Source: an uncultured Eubacteriales bacterium (GTDB lineage: Bacteria > Bacillota > Clostridia > Oscillospirales > UMGS1783). From it: 64,000 bases of DNA. A program made the translations under genes and the position numbers. Of the stretch, positions 7,937-16,169 are shown piece after piece; position 1 is the stretch's first letter, and each line of letters opens with the position of its first letter. Under the pieces are notes generated by a model. The model worked only from the letters and a program-made list of their open reading frames with translations, was not told the origin of the DNA and did no database searches. The stretch is taken from contig CAKSHC010000005.1 in NCBI GenBank assembly GCA_934456365.1, positions 76,601 through 140,600 on the forward strand, given 5' to 3'.

Positions 7937-9154
7937 ATGGCACGGTTTACTTTACCTCGCGATCTGTATCATGGGAAAGGCTCTCTGGAAGCGCTGAAAA
8001 CCTTCGAGGGCAAGCGCGCAATGATTTGCGTCGGCGGCGGCTCGATGAAGAAATTCGGTTTTCTGGACAGAGCAGTCGGCTATCTGAAAGAGGCCGGCAT
8101 GGAAGTGGAGCTGTTTGAAGGCATCGAGCCGGATCCCTCGGTGGAAACGGTCATGCGCGGCGCCGAAGCCATGCAGAAATTCCAGCCCGACTGGATCATC
8201 GCCATGGGCGGCGGCTCGCCGATCGACGCGGCCAAAGCCATGTGGATCAAGTATGAGTATCCGGAAGTCACCTTTGAAGATATGTGCAAGGTCTTCGGCC
8301 TGCCCAAGCTGCGTAAGAAAGCGCATTTCTGCGCCATTTCTTCCACCTCCGGCACCGCAACCGAAGTAACCGCCTTCTCGATCATCACCGATTATTCCAA
8401 AGGCATCAAGTATCCGATCGCCGATTTTGAAATCACCCCGGATGTCGCCATCGTCGACCCCGATCTGGCCGAAACCATGCCCAAGAAGCTGGTCGCCCAT
8501 ACCGGTATGGACGCGATGACCCACGCCATCGAAGCCTATGTTTCCACCGCCCATTGCGACTACACCGATCCTCTCGCCATCTTCGCCATCAAGATGATCC
8601 AGAACGATCTGGTCGATTCCTATAACGGCGATATGTCCAAGCGCGACACCATGCACAACGCCCAGTGCCTCGCCGGCATGGCCTTCTCCAATGCTCTGCT
8701 CGGCATCGTCCATTCCATGGCGCATAAAACCGGCGCCGCCTTTGCCGACTACGGCGCCCATATCATCCACGGCGCGGCCAACGCCATGTACCTGCCCAAG
8801 GTCATCGCCTTCAACGCCAAGAATCCCGAAGCCAAGAAGCGCTACGGCGTCATCGCCGACTACATGGGCCTCGGCGGCAAGAATGACGACGAAAAGGTCG
8901 CCCTCCTTATTGAGTATCTGCGCGGCATGAACGATGCGCTCAATATCCCGCATTGCATCAAGAACTACGGTCCCGACAGCTATCCGACGGAGCAGGGCTT
9001 CGTCCCCGAGGAAGTCTTCCTCGAGCGGCTGCCTGAGATCGCCAAGAATGCCATCGGCGATGCCTGCACCGGCTCCAATCCTCGTATTCCCACCCAGGAG
9101 GAGATGGAGAAGCTGCTCAAGTGCTGCTACTACGATACCGAAGTGGACTTCTGA
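7937..9154 (+). CDS. Iron-containing alcohol dehydrogenase
   Basis: 405 residues of the group III Fe-dependent alcohol dehydrogenase family. The nucleotide-binding signature GGGSPIDAAKAM is near residue 95. The metal-site region includes HTGMDAMTHAIEAY and later MAHKTGAAFADYGAHIIHGAANA, which supply the conserved His ligands. It likely reduces an aldehyde (acetaldehyde, butyraldehyde or lactaldehyde) with NAD(P)H during fermentation; the substrate cannot be assigned. The ATG has a TTGGAGGA ribosome site. It is upstream of nfnAB, a 3-hydroxyacyl-CoA dehydrogenase gene and rex, in keeping with a role in disposing of reducing power. Confidence 0.92.
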   Translation: MARFTLPRDLYHGKGSLEALKTFEGKRAMICVGGGSMKKFGFLDRAVGYLKEAGMEVELFEGIEPDPSVETVMRGAEAMQKFQPDWIIAMGGGSPIDAAKAMWIKYEYPEVTFEDMCKVFGLPKLRKKAHFCAISSTSGTATEVTAFSIITDYSKGIKYPIADFEITPDVAIVDPDLAETMPKKLVAHTGMDAMTHAIEAYVSTAHCDYTDPLAIFAIKMIQNDLVDSYNGDMSKRDTMHNAQCLAGMAFSNALLGIVHSMAHKTGAAFADYGAHIIHGAANAMYLPKVIAFNAKNPEAKKRYGVIADYMGLGGKNDDEKVALLIEYLRGMNDALNIPHCIKNYGPDSYPTEQGFVPEEVFLERLPEIAKNAIGDACTGSNPRIPTQEEMEKLLKCCYYDTEVDF

Positions 9155-9200
9155 TCGCAGCTCCTGAGCCCCTGATTTTCTTTCTTTCGCTTTTGCATAA

Positions 9201-9294
9201 CAGCCGCCGGATTCCGGCCCCGGAAGGGGTTCGGAGCCCGTCGGCTGCCTTGTGCTCTTTCGCATAGACGGCTGCCGAGAATGCCCGGCAGTCG
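9201..9294 (+). ncRNA. Structured 5' leader with two hairpins (unknown class)
   Basis: The gap between the Fe-ADH and Nudix genes can fold strongly. Hairpin 1 (9201-9247) pairs CAGCCG with CGGCTG and has an inner GGAA-capped stem (TCCGGCCCC against GGGGTTCGGA). Hairpin 2 pairs 9270-9277 with 9286-9293 (GGCTGCCG against CGGCAGTC). The same word CGGCTGCC occurs in the 3' arm of hairpin 1 (9242-9249), so the segment at 9286-9293 could pair with either copy. That is the layout of an attenuator or switch. No known riboswitch was recognised, and no clear promoter is visible in the gap. Confidence 0.4.
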
Positions 9295-9317
9295 CCTTTG
9301 TGCACCGGGAGGTTTTT

Positions 9318-9851
9318 ATGGATCGCAATGAAAAAGGCCAGACCGAGGCCGAGTTTCTCGCCCAGTATGCTCAGAAAAACTATCCCAAACCCGCGCTGAC
9401 GGCCGATATCGTCGTCTTCCGGGAGGAGCAGGGGAGCCTCTTCGTTTTGCTGATCCGCCGGAAAAACCATCCCTTCATCCACCGCTGGGCCCTCCCCGGC
9501 GGCTTTGCCGAAGCGCAGGAAAGCCTGCCGGAAACGGCAAAGCGCGAGCTTTGGGAGGAAACCGGCCTCTCCAATATCCCTCTGTCCCTTGTGGGCGTCT
9601 ACAGTAAGCCCGGCCGCGATCCGCGCGGTTGGGTCGTGTCCGCGGCCTATTGGGCCCTTGTTTCGAAAGCCCTGCCCCTGCGCGCGGCCGACGATGCCGC
9701 CCAGGCGGCCTGGTTCCGGCTGACCGAGCAAAACGGCAGCCTCGCGCTGGAAAACGAATCCCAGCGCCTCAATGGGGAAACACTTGCGTTTGATCATCTG
9801 GAAATTCTGTGCGACGCACACAGAAAATGGAAAATGCGCAAAAGCAGGTAA
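9318..9851 (+). CDS. Nudix hydrolase
   Basis: 177 residues from the ATG at 9318, which follows a GGGAGG ribosome site; an in-frame ATG at 9252 lies inside the hairpin region and is less likely. The Nudix box is complete (GFAEAQESLPETAKRELWEE, then TG), giving the G-x5-E-x7-REUxEExGU pattern. The order of elements (ADIVVFR, LLIRRKNHPF, WALPGGF, GVYSKPGRDPRGWVVS) resembles ADP-ribose/NAD-metabolism Nudix enzymes and the effector domain of NrtR, but there is no DNA-binding domain. Being the first gene before nfnA and rex, it may act on a nicotinamide-derived nucleotide. That link is inference. Confidence 0.85.
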   Translation: MDRNEKGQTEAEFLAQYAQKNYPKPALTADIVVFREEQGSLFVLLIRRKNHPFIHRWALPGGFAEAQESLPETAKRELWEETGLSNIPLSLVGVYSKPGRDPRGWVVSAAYWALVSKALPLRAADDAAQAAWFRLTEQNGSLALENESQRLNGETLAFDHLEILCDAHRKWKMRKSR

Positions 9852-9883
9852 TTTCAAATATTTTATTCCAGGAGGAAGGCTAC

Positions 9884-10732
9884 ATGTACAAGATCGTCAG
9901 AAAAAAAGAGCTCAATCCCACGGTCACGCAAATGGAGATTGAAGCGCCCCTGATCGCGAAAAAAGCGCTCCCGGGCCAGTTCATCATCCTGCGCGTCGAT
10001 GAGGCGGGCGAGCGCATTCCGCTGACTGTCGCCGGCACCAATCCCATCGAGGGCACGGTCAAGATCATCTTCCAGGTCGTCGGAGCCACCACCGAAAAGC
10101 TCAACCATAAGCGGGAGGGTGAATTTCTTCAGGATTTCGTCGGCCCCCTCGGCGTCGCCACCCATACCGAAGGCGTCAAAAAGGTCTGCATCATCGGCGG
10201 CGGCGTCGGCTGCGCCATCGCCATGCCCATCGCGGAGGAATTCCATAAGCTCGGCGCCGAAGTCACCAGCATCATCGGCTTCCGCAATAAGGATCTCGTG
10301 ATCCTGGAAGAGGAATTCAAAGCCTATTCCGATAAAATGATCATGATGACCGACGACGGTTCCTACGGCCGCCACGGCAACGTCACCGTCCCCCTCAAGG
10401 AAATGCTCGAGGCCGGCGAGAAGTTCGACCGGATCATCACCATCGGCCCGCTGATCATGATGAAGTTCGTCGTCGCCACCGCCAAGCCCTTCGGGGTGCC
10501 CGTCACCGTCTCCATGAACCCGATCATGATCGACGGAACCGGCATGTGCGGCGGCTGCCGCCTCACCCTCCATCAGGACGGGAAAACGGTCACCAAATTT
10601 GCCTGCGTTGACGGTCCGGACTTCGACGGCTATGAAGTCGATTTCGATGAAGCCATGTCCCGCGGCAGAATGTATTTCGACTTTGAACGTCACGCACACG
10701 AAGAGACCTGCAACCTCTTCAAAAAGGCATAA
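9884..10732 (+). CDS. nfnA: NADH-dependent ferredoxin:NADP+ oxidoreductase, small (FAD/2Fe-2S) subunit
   Basis: 282 residues from the ATG at 9884 (AGGAGGAAGG ribosome site). The protein belongs to the PyrK/sulfide dehydrogenase-like FAD and NAD-binding family: a beta-barrel FAD domain (GQFIILRVDEAGERIPLTV), a nucleotide-binding domain (VCIIGGGVGCAIAMPIAEEF) and a C-terminal 2Fe-2S segment MCGGCRLTL followed by FACVDGPDFDG. Directly followed by a GltA-like large subunit, it forms NfnAB, which bifurcates electrons between NAD(H), NADP(H) and ferredoxin in the cytoplasm of anaerobes. The gene pair order is the canonical one. PyrK itself is unlikely because pyrD is absent. Confidence 0.88.
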   Translation: MYKIVRKKELNPTVTQMEIEAPLIAKKALPGQFIILRVDEAGERIPLTVAGTNPIEGTVKIIFQVVGATTEKLNHKREGEFLQDFVGPLGVATHTEGVKKVCIIGGGVGCAIAMPIAEEFHKLGAEVTSIIGFRNKDLVILEEEFKAYSDKMIMMTDDGSYGRHGNVTVPLKEMLEAGEKFDRIITIGPLIMMKFVVATAKPFGVPVTVSMNPIMIDGTGMCGGCRLTLHQDGKTVTKFACVDGPDFDGYEVDFDEAMSRGRMYFDFERHAHEETCNLFKKA

Positions 10733-10746
10733 GGAGGAAGAAGAAA

Positions 10747-12129
10747 ATGGCTATCGATCCCAAAAAGCATGAAATGCCCGCGCAGGAGCCCGAAGTGCGC
10801 GCGAAAAACTATAAGGAAGTCGCCCTCGGTTATACCGCCGAGATCGCCGTCGAGGAAGCCAAACGCTGCCTGAACTGCAAGAATAAGCCCTGCATCCACG
10901 GCTGCCCCGTCAACATCGAGATCCCCGATTTCATCTCTCATATCAAAGAGGGCGATTTCGAGGGCGCCTATCAGGTGATTTCCCAGTCCTCCTCGCTGCC
11001 CGCCGTCTGCGGCCGCGTCTGCCCGCAGGAATCCCAGTGCGAAAGCAAATGCACCCTCGGCATCAAGTTCGAGCCCGTCGGCATCGGCCGCCTCGAGCGC
11101 TTCGTCGCCGATTGGCACAATGAGCATTCCCAGGAAAAGCCGGTTGCCCCTGCCTCCAACGGCCATCGCGTGGCCGTCGTCGGCTCCGGTCCCTCCGGCC
11201 TCACCTGCGCCGGCGACCTCGCCAAAAAGGGCTATGCCGTCACCGTCTATGAAGCCCTCCATACCCCCGGCGGCGTGCTGGTCTACGGTATCCCCGAGTT
11301 CCGTCTTCCCAAGGCCATCGTCGCCAAGGAGGTCGAAACCCTCAAAGCCCTCGGCGTCGACGTGGAAACCAACGTCGTCATCGGTAAAACGCTCACCATT
11401 GACGAGCTCTTCGAAAACGGCTTCGAGGCCGTCTTCATCGGCTCCGGCGCCGGCCTGCCCAAATTCATGAGCATCCCCGGCGAAGGCCTCAAGGGCGTCT
11501 ATTCCGCCAATGAGTTCCTCACCCGTATCAACCTCATGAAGGCCTATACCCCCGATTGCTCCACCCCCATCCAGCATGGTAAGCATGTCGTGGTCGTCGG
11601 CGGCGGCAACGTCGCCATGGACGCCGCCCGCTGCGCCAAGCGCCTCGGGGCCGACGTCACCATCGTCTATCGCCGCACCGAGAAGGAGCTCCCCGCCCGC
11701 CGCGAAGAGGTCGAGCATGCTATGGAGGAGGGGATCCATTTCCACTTCCTCACCAACCCCCTCGCCATCACCGGCGACGAGCAGGGCTGCGTGGCGGGTA
11801 TCCGCTGCCAGAAGATGGAGCTCTCCGCTCCCGACGCCTCCGGCCGCGCCAAGCCCGTTCCCGTCGAGGGCAGCGAGTTTGATATGGAAACCGACTGCGT
11901 CATCATGGCCCTCGGCACCTCGCCCAACCCCCTGATCAAAAACACCACCAAAGGCCTCGAAACCCAGAAGTGGGGCGGCATCATCGTCAACGAGGAAACC
12001 GGCCTGACCTCCCGCGAGGGCGTCTACGCCGGCGGCGACGCCGTCACCGGCGCCGCAACTGTTATCCTCGCCATGGGCGCCGGTAAGGTTGCCGCCAAAG
12101 CCATCGACGAGTATCTCTCTCAGAAATAA
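10747..12129 (+). CDS. nfnB: NADH-dependent ferredoxin:NADP+ oxidoreductase, large subunit (GltA-like)
   Basis: 460 residues, similar to the small subunit of glutamate synthase. The N-terminus carries two Cys clusters for 4Fe-4S centres (CLNCKNKPCIHGCP and CGRVCPQESQCESKC). An FAD Rossmann motif VAVVGSGPSGLTCAGDLA and an NADP-binding motif VVVVGGGNVAMDAARCAKRLG follow. Together with the preceding nfnA (14 nt apart, GGAGGAAG ribosome site) the NfnAB identity is much more likely than glutamate synthase, whose large subunit is not here. It interconverts NADPH with NADH plus reduced ferredoxin, balancing reducing power for fermentation and biosynthesis. Confidence 0.88.
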   Translation: MAIDPKKHEMPAQEPEVRAKNYKEVALGYTAEIAVEEAKRCLNCKNKPCIHGCPVNIEIPDFISHIKEGDFEGAYQVISQSSSLPAVCGRVCPQESQCESKCTLGIKFEPVGIGRLERFVADWHNEHSQEKPVAPASNGHRVAVVGSGPSGLTCAGDLAKKGYAVTVYEALHTPGGVLVYGIPEFRLPKAIVAKEVETLKALGVDVETNVVIGKTLTIDELFENGFEAVFIGSGAGLPKFMSIPGEGLKGVYSANEFLTRINLMKAYTPDCSTPIQHGKHVVVVGGGNVAMDAARCAKRLGADVTIVYRRTEKELPARREEVEHAMEEGIHFHFLTNPLAITGDEQGCVAGIRCQKMELSAPDASGRAKPVPVEGSEFDMETDCVIMALGTSPNPLIKNTTKGLETQKWGGIIVNEETGLTSREGVYAGGDAVTGAATVILAMGAGKVAAKAIDEYLSQK

Positions 12130-12139
12130 AGGAGTGTCT

Positions 12140-13084
12140 ATGAAAAAAGTAGTTGTTGCAGGCGGTGGCGTGCTCGGCAGCCAGATCGCCTATCAGGCCG
12201 CTTACTGCGGGTTCGACGTTACCATCTGGCTGCGCAGCGAAGGCAGCATCGGCCGCACCCAGCCCAAGCTCGACCATCTGAAACAGGTCTATGCCGAAAC
12301 CATCGAAAAGATGGATACCCCGGAGGGTAAAACCTTCCAGAACTGGGCTCGCGGTATTGCGGACCTCGATACCTTCAACAAGGAAGAGTGCCTCGCCAAG
12401 TCCGAGCATGCCTATTCCTCGATCCGCCTCGAGCTGGATATGAAAAAGGCCGTGGAGGACGCCGATATCGTCATCGAGTCGATGGCCGAAAACGTGGAGG
12501 ATAAAAACGCCTTCTATAAGGCGCTCGCTCCGCTTCTGCCGGAAAAAACCATCCTCGTCACCAATTCCTCCACCCTCCTTCCCTCGAAGTTCGCCAAGAT
12601 CACCGGCCGTCCGGAGAAGTATCTGTCCCTCCATTTCGCCAATTCCATCTGGAAGAACAATACCGCCGAGGTCATGGCCCAGAGCCTGACGGATCCCAAG
12701 TGCTTCGACGAGGTCATGAAATTCGCCGGTGAGATCCGCATGATCGCCCTGCCGGTGCGCAAGGAGAAGGCCGGATACCTGCTCAATTCCATGCTCGTCC
12801 CCCTGCTCTTCTCCGGGATGGACCTCTATGTCAACGGCGTCTCGGATCCCGAGAGCATCGATAAAGCCTGGGAGCTGGGCACCGGCGCCCCGAAGGGCCC
12901 CTTCCGCATCCTCGATACCGTCGGCCTCACCACGGCCCACAATATCGTCAAGATGTATCTCAAGGTTCCCTCCTTCCTCGCCCCCTACAACTTCAAAGGC
13001 ATGGATAAAATGCTTAAGGAGTATATCGCGGCAGGGAAGCTCGGCATGAGCTCCGGCGAGGGCTTCTATAAGTACGAGAAATAA
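12140..13084 (+). CDS. 3-hydroxyacyl-CoA dehydrogenase family protein
   Basis: 314 residues from ATG 12140 (GGAGTG ribosome site). An NAD-binding Rossmann motif VVVAGGGVLGSQIAYQAA opens the protein, and a C-terminal helical domain with GLTTAHNIV and GFYKYEK follows, as in HBDH/FadB2-type enzymes. The catalytic His appears in SLHFANSIW. The usual butyryl-pathway enzyme has GLHFFNPVP, so this is a divergent branch. It may reduce acetoacetyl-CoA in butyrate formation or act on another 3-hydroxy acid. No thiolase, crotonase or butyryl-CoA dehydrogenase genes lie in the window. Position between nfnB and rex links it to NADH turnover. Confidence 0.8.
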   Translation: MKKVVVAGGGVLGSQIAYQAAYCGFDVTIWLRSEGSIGRTQPKLDHLKQVYAETIEKMDTPEGKTFQNWARGIADLDTFNKEECLAKSEHAYSSIRLELDMKKAVEDADIVIESMAENVEDKNAFYKALAPLLPEKTILVTNSSTLLPSKFAKITGRPEKYLSLHFANSIWKNNTAEVMAQSLTDPKCFDEVMKFAGEIRMIALPVRKEKAGYLLNSMLVPLLFSGMDLYVNGVSDPESIDKAWELGTGAPKGPFRILDTVGLTTAHNIVKMYLKVPSFLAPYNFKGMDKMLKEYIAAGKLGMSSGEGFYKYEK

Positions 13085-13105
13085 TTCTCCGCATGGAGGT
13101 GCTTC

Positions 13106-13717
13106 ATGGCACGCAGCGAAATCGCAAGAGCCACCTTGGGCCGGCTGCCGCTCTACCTTCGCTATCTGAAGGGGCTGTCGTCGGATTCCCCGAATATCTC
13201 CGCCACCGCCATCGCCAAAGATCTTGAGCTGGGCGAGGTGCAGGTGCGCAAGGACCTATCCGCCGTCTGCGGCGCGGGAAGACCGAAAATCGGCTATGAT
13301 GTCGCAGCTCTCTGCGAAAGCATAGAGCACGCGCTCGGCACACATACCGAGTGCGAGGCCGTCATTATCGGCGCCGGTAAGCTCGGCATGGCTCTGCTCG
13401 GATTTTCCGGCTTTCTGGAGTATGGGATCAGCATCTCGCGGGCCTTCGATAAAGACCCCGCCAAGCGTTCCTCTACCGTACTTCCCCTGGAGGAGCTTTC
13501 GGCCTATTGCCGCCGCCACCAGGTCGAGGTCGGCATCATCGCCGTTCCTGCCGAGGCTGCCCAGTCCGCGGCCGATGCGCTGGTCGAAAACGGCATCCGT
13601 GCCATCTGGTGCTTTGCCGCCGAAAAGCTTTCCGTTCCCGAGGGCGTGACCGTCCAGTATGAAAATCTGGCCTTGTCGCTGGCTCATCTGCACCAGAAAG
13701 TCAAGGGCACTTATTAA
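13106..13717 (+). CDS. rex: Redox-sensing transcriptional repressor Rex
   Basis: 203 residues, typical for Rex. The N-terminal winged helix has the family signature (RLPLYLRYLKGL, then SATAIAKDLELGEVQVRKDLS). The C-terminal Rossmann domain has VIIGAGKLGMALLGF for NADH binding. Rex releases its operators when the NADH/NAD+ ratio rises and commonly controls alcohol dehydrogenase, Nfn and acyl-CoA dehydrogenase genes, precisely the genes upstream here. Last gene of the operon, closed by a strong terminator. Autoregulation through the operator-like site at 7887-7906 is possible but unproven. Confidence 0.95.
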   Translation: MARSEIARATLGRLPLYLRYLKGLSSDSPNISATAIAKDLELGEVQVRKDLSAVCGAGRPKIGYDVAALCESIEHALGTHTECEAVIIGAGKLGMALLGFSGFLEYGISISRAFDKDPAKRSSTVLPLEELSAYCRRHQVEVGIIAVPAEAAQSAADALVENGIRAIWCFAAEKLSVPEGVTVQYENLALSLAHLHQKVKGTY

Positions 13718-13754
13718 AAAAAGGACCGACAGGAGCTCCTGTCGGTCCTTTTTT
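13717..13754. terminator. Intrinsic terminator after rex
   Basis: A nearly loopless 38-bp perfect palindrome (GGACCGACAGGAG and its complement) is flanked by A6 and T6. It starts in the rex stop codon and separates the redox operon from the GH94-like gene. Confidence 0.92.
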
Positions 13755-13793
13755 AAGTGCGGAAATTTATAGATTCATCCCGGTTTTTTCGGA

Positions 13794-13821
13794 TTTCCTT
13801 TTCGGAGAACTATGCTATAAT
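13794..13821 (+). promoter_or_regulatory. Promoter of the first GH94-like gene
   Basis: A perfect TATAAT (13816-13821) lies 25 bp ahead of the ATG at 13847, with a weak -35 (TTTCCT, 16-bp spacer). It shows that the longer reading frame from 13757 is not translated in full. Confidence 0.6.
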
Positions 13822-13846
13822 CAGGAAAGAAAGGGGAGTCTTTTTT

Positions 13847-16042
13847 ATGTGGAACCGTTCGTTTTATCCCGAAACCCGGCACGATGATACGCCGGAAGAA
13901 GTCTATTACAATAAAACCGCCCGCTTCGGCTCCTTCCTCGAGGAAGGCAGCGCCTACCGCATCGAAACCCGCCAAACCCCTCGCCCCTGGCTTTTCTACC
14001 TCTGCAACGATAAGGTGCGCTCCTGCGTCGCCGCCGACGGGAAAGGCTTCCTTTGGCAGGTCCGCCGCGGCGCCGTCACCAAGTATTGGGAGTACAACTA
14101 CCTCGTCCGCGACGTCAACGGCGCCCGCCGCCTCTGGATCAACGGCACCGAATTCTTCGAAAATGCCTCCGATTTCTCCGAAACCGTCCGCCCCGGCTGT
14201 GCTGAGTTCTCCGGCAAGGTTGGCGAGCTTTCGGTGAGCGTCCGCCTCTTTGTCCCGGAACGCTTGCCCGGCGAGCGCTGGCTCGTCCGGATCGAGGGAG
14301 CCAAAGCCCCCATCCATGTTGTTGCCGCCATCGATTGGATGGATTTCGAAGCTCCCCGCCTCGAGCAGTCGGAGCTCGCCGTGATCCACGAAGCCTCGGC
14401 CGGCGGCCTCTTTACCGCCGATTCCGTCCGCGGCATCCATACCCTCCGTAAGGTCGAAAAAGACCACCTCGACCGCGACCGGATCATCACCGAAACCTAT
14501 CTCGATGCCGTCCTTTTGCCGGAGGCCCCCTCCTGGTGCGTCACCTGCGGCGCCTTCGAAACCGAAGAGGAAAAACAGGAGCTTCTGCAGACACCCCATC
14601 CCGAGGAGGAGCTGGCCGCCGTCCTCCGGGGCTGGCAGGAAAGAATGGAGCGCAACCGCTGTGAAATCCCCGAGAAAAACCTCGAGCGCTTCCTCAATGT
14701 CTGGCTGAAAAACCAGATCTTCCTCATCCATCGCTACGACCGCGCCGTCAATGCCTATGGCTACCGCGATTCCCTCCAGGACGCCTGGGGCAGCTGCCTC
14801 GTCGATCCCGAAGAGGCCGTCGACCGGATGCTGACCACGCTTTCCTATATGTTTGCCGACGGGCGCTGCCCCCGGTGCTTTCAAACCCACTCATCCTGGA
14901 TGGATCGCAATGATTTTGCCGATTCCCCCGTCTGGGCCCCCGCCGCTTTGTATGCCTATATCTGCGAAACCGGCCATGCCGAGGTGCTGGATCAGGAGAT
15001 CGGCTTCTGCGAAAGCGACGAGCGCTCCTCGGTGATGGACCACCTTTGGCGCAGCCTCGATTATCTCTACCATGCCCGCGGTGAAAACGGGCTCCTTCTG
15101 ATGCGCGGCGGCGATTGGGCCGACGGGCTCGGCGGCATCAACCGCTACGGCGACGGCGCCACCTCGGTGTGGCTCACCATCGCCGCCTACTGGGCGCAGG
15201 GCTTTTTGAAAAAGCTCTGCCTGCTCCGCGGCGAAACGGATCGCGCCGCCGAGCTGGAGCGCCGCTCGGCCGAGTATAAGGAGATCGTCAACCGCGTCGG
15301 CTGGGACGGCAGCTGGTACGCCTACGGCTTCTTCGCCGACGGCGAGCCCATCGGCTCCCACCGGAATCTGGAAGGCAAGATCTGGCTTAACCCTCAAACC
15401 TGGGCCATCTTCACCGGCATTGCCGACCAGGCAAAAACCGAGAAGATCCAAAAGGCCATCCATCGCTATCTCTTCACCCCCTTCGGCTCCATGGTCTGCT
15501 ACCCGCCCTACGTCAACCACGGCGCCCGCTGCGGCCGCGTCCAGCGCCAGCTCCCCGGCACCTTCCTCAACGGCTCGGTCTATAACCACGGCGCCACCTT
15601 CCAGGTCTTTGCAGACCTCGCCCGCGGCGATTCGGACGACGCGCTTGATACCTTCCTGCGCGCCCTTCCCAACCACCCCGATAATTCCGATTCCCAGCGC
15701 ACCAGCGAGCCCTTCACCGTTGGCAACGTCTACTACGGCTCTGCCAACCCCCGCTACGGCATGAACCTCTTCTCGTGGTTCACCGCCTCGCCCGATTGGC
15801 TTATCCACGCCGGCTTCGAGGAAATGCTCGGCGTCAAAGCCGGATTCGACGCTCTGGAGATCAGCCCCCATCCGCCCACGGACTGGAATTCCTATACCGT
15901 CTGGAAAACCTGGCGCGGCACCCGCTATCGCCTCGATTTCCAAAAGTCCGATTCTCCCCGCATCCTCGTCGACGGCATCCCCGTCGATTCCAACCGCGTC
16001 CGCTCCACAGCGAAAGAATGCCGCGTGCAGGTTTTCTATTAA
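13847..16042 (+). CDS. GH94-like glycoside phosphorylase
   Basis: 731 residues from ATG 13847, which follows an AAAGGGGAG ribosome site and a promoter. The N-terminal half is a beta-sandwich; the C-terminal half is an (alpha/alpha)6 barrel with the DWxD motif (GGDWADGLGG, predicted general acid) followed by SVWLTIAAYWAQGF, then LNPQTWAIF, NHGARCGRV and NGSVYNHGATFQVFADL, as in cellobiose-phosphorylase-type enzymes. No signal peptide, so it acts in the cytoplasm on imported oligosaccharides. Usual family members have DWND, while here the third residue is Ala. The specificity cannot be assigned. It stands alone between a terminator and tRNA-Gln. Confidence 0.78.
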   Translation: MWNRSFYPETRHDDTPEEVYYNKTARFGSFLEEGSAYRIETRQTPRPWLFYLCNDKVRSCVAADGKGFLWQVRRGAVTKYWEYNYLVRDVNGARRLWINGTEFFENASDFSETVRPGCAEFSGKVGELSVSVRLFVPERLPGERWLVRIEGAKAPIHVVAAIDWMDFEAPRLEQSELAVIHEASAGGLFTADSVRGIHTLRKVEKDHLDRDRIITETYLDAVLLPEAPSWCVTCGAFETEEEKQELLQTPHPEEELAAVLRGWQERMERNRCEIPEKNLERFLNVWLKNQIFLIHRYDRAVNAYGYRDSLQDAWGSCLVDPEEAVDRMLTTLSYMFADGRCPRCFQTHSSWMDRNDFADSPVWAPAALYAYICETGHAEVLDQEIGFCESDERSSVMDHLWRSLDYLYHARGENGLLLMRGGDWADGLGGINRYGDGATSVWLTIAAYWAQGFLKKLCLLRGETDRAAELERRSAEYKEIVNRVGWDGSWYAYGFFADGEPIGSHRNLEGKIWLNPQTWAIFTGIADQAKTEKIQKAIHRYLFTPFGSMVCYPPYVNHGARCGRVQRQLPGTFLNGSVYNHGATFQVFADLARGDSDDALDTFLRALPNHPDNSDSQRTSEPFTVGNVYYGSANPRYGMNLFSWFTASPDWLIHAGFEEMLGVKAGFDALEISPHPPTDWNSYTVWKTWRGTRYRLDFQKSDSPRILVDGIPVDSNRVRSTAKECRVQVFY

Positions 16043-16049
16043 AAGCCGG

Positions 16050-16078
16050 TTGACAAACCCCCCGCAACTTGGTATCAT
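16050..16078 (+). promoter_or_regulatory. Promoter of tRNA-Gln
   Basis: TTGACA and TATCAT with a 17-bp spacer, starting 7 nt after the GH94-like stop codon and ending 14 nt ahead of the tRNA. Confidence 0.8.
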
Positions 16079-16092
16079 AATCAGGTATGGAT

Positions 16093-16168
16093 GGGGGTGT
16101 AGCCAAGCGGTAAGGCAACGGACTTTGACTCCGTCATTGCGCTGGTTCGAATCCAGCCACTCCTGCCA
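16093..16168 (+). tRNA. tRNA-Gln (anticodon TTG)
   Basis: 76 nt with encoded CCA. The anticodon arm is ACGGA-CTTTGAC-TCCGT with TTG at positions 34-36, and the T arm is GCTGG-TTCGAAT-CCAGC. The D arm AGCCAAGCGGTAAGGC matches bacterial tRNA-Gln. The first acceptor pair is a weak G-U, in line with the weak 1-72 pair typical of tRNA-Gln. Confidence 0.95.
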
Positions 16169-16169
16169 G

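Noticed and set aside
9201..9294. Known riboswitch (for example an NAD-type class)
   Set aside because: No conserved core of a class I know could be matched by eye; kept only as an unclassified structured leader.
10747..12129. Glutamate synthase small subunit
   Set aside because: No large subunit gene is adjacent, and the preceding gene is the NfnA partner, so NfnB is favoured.
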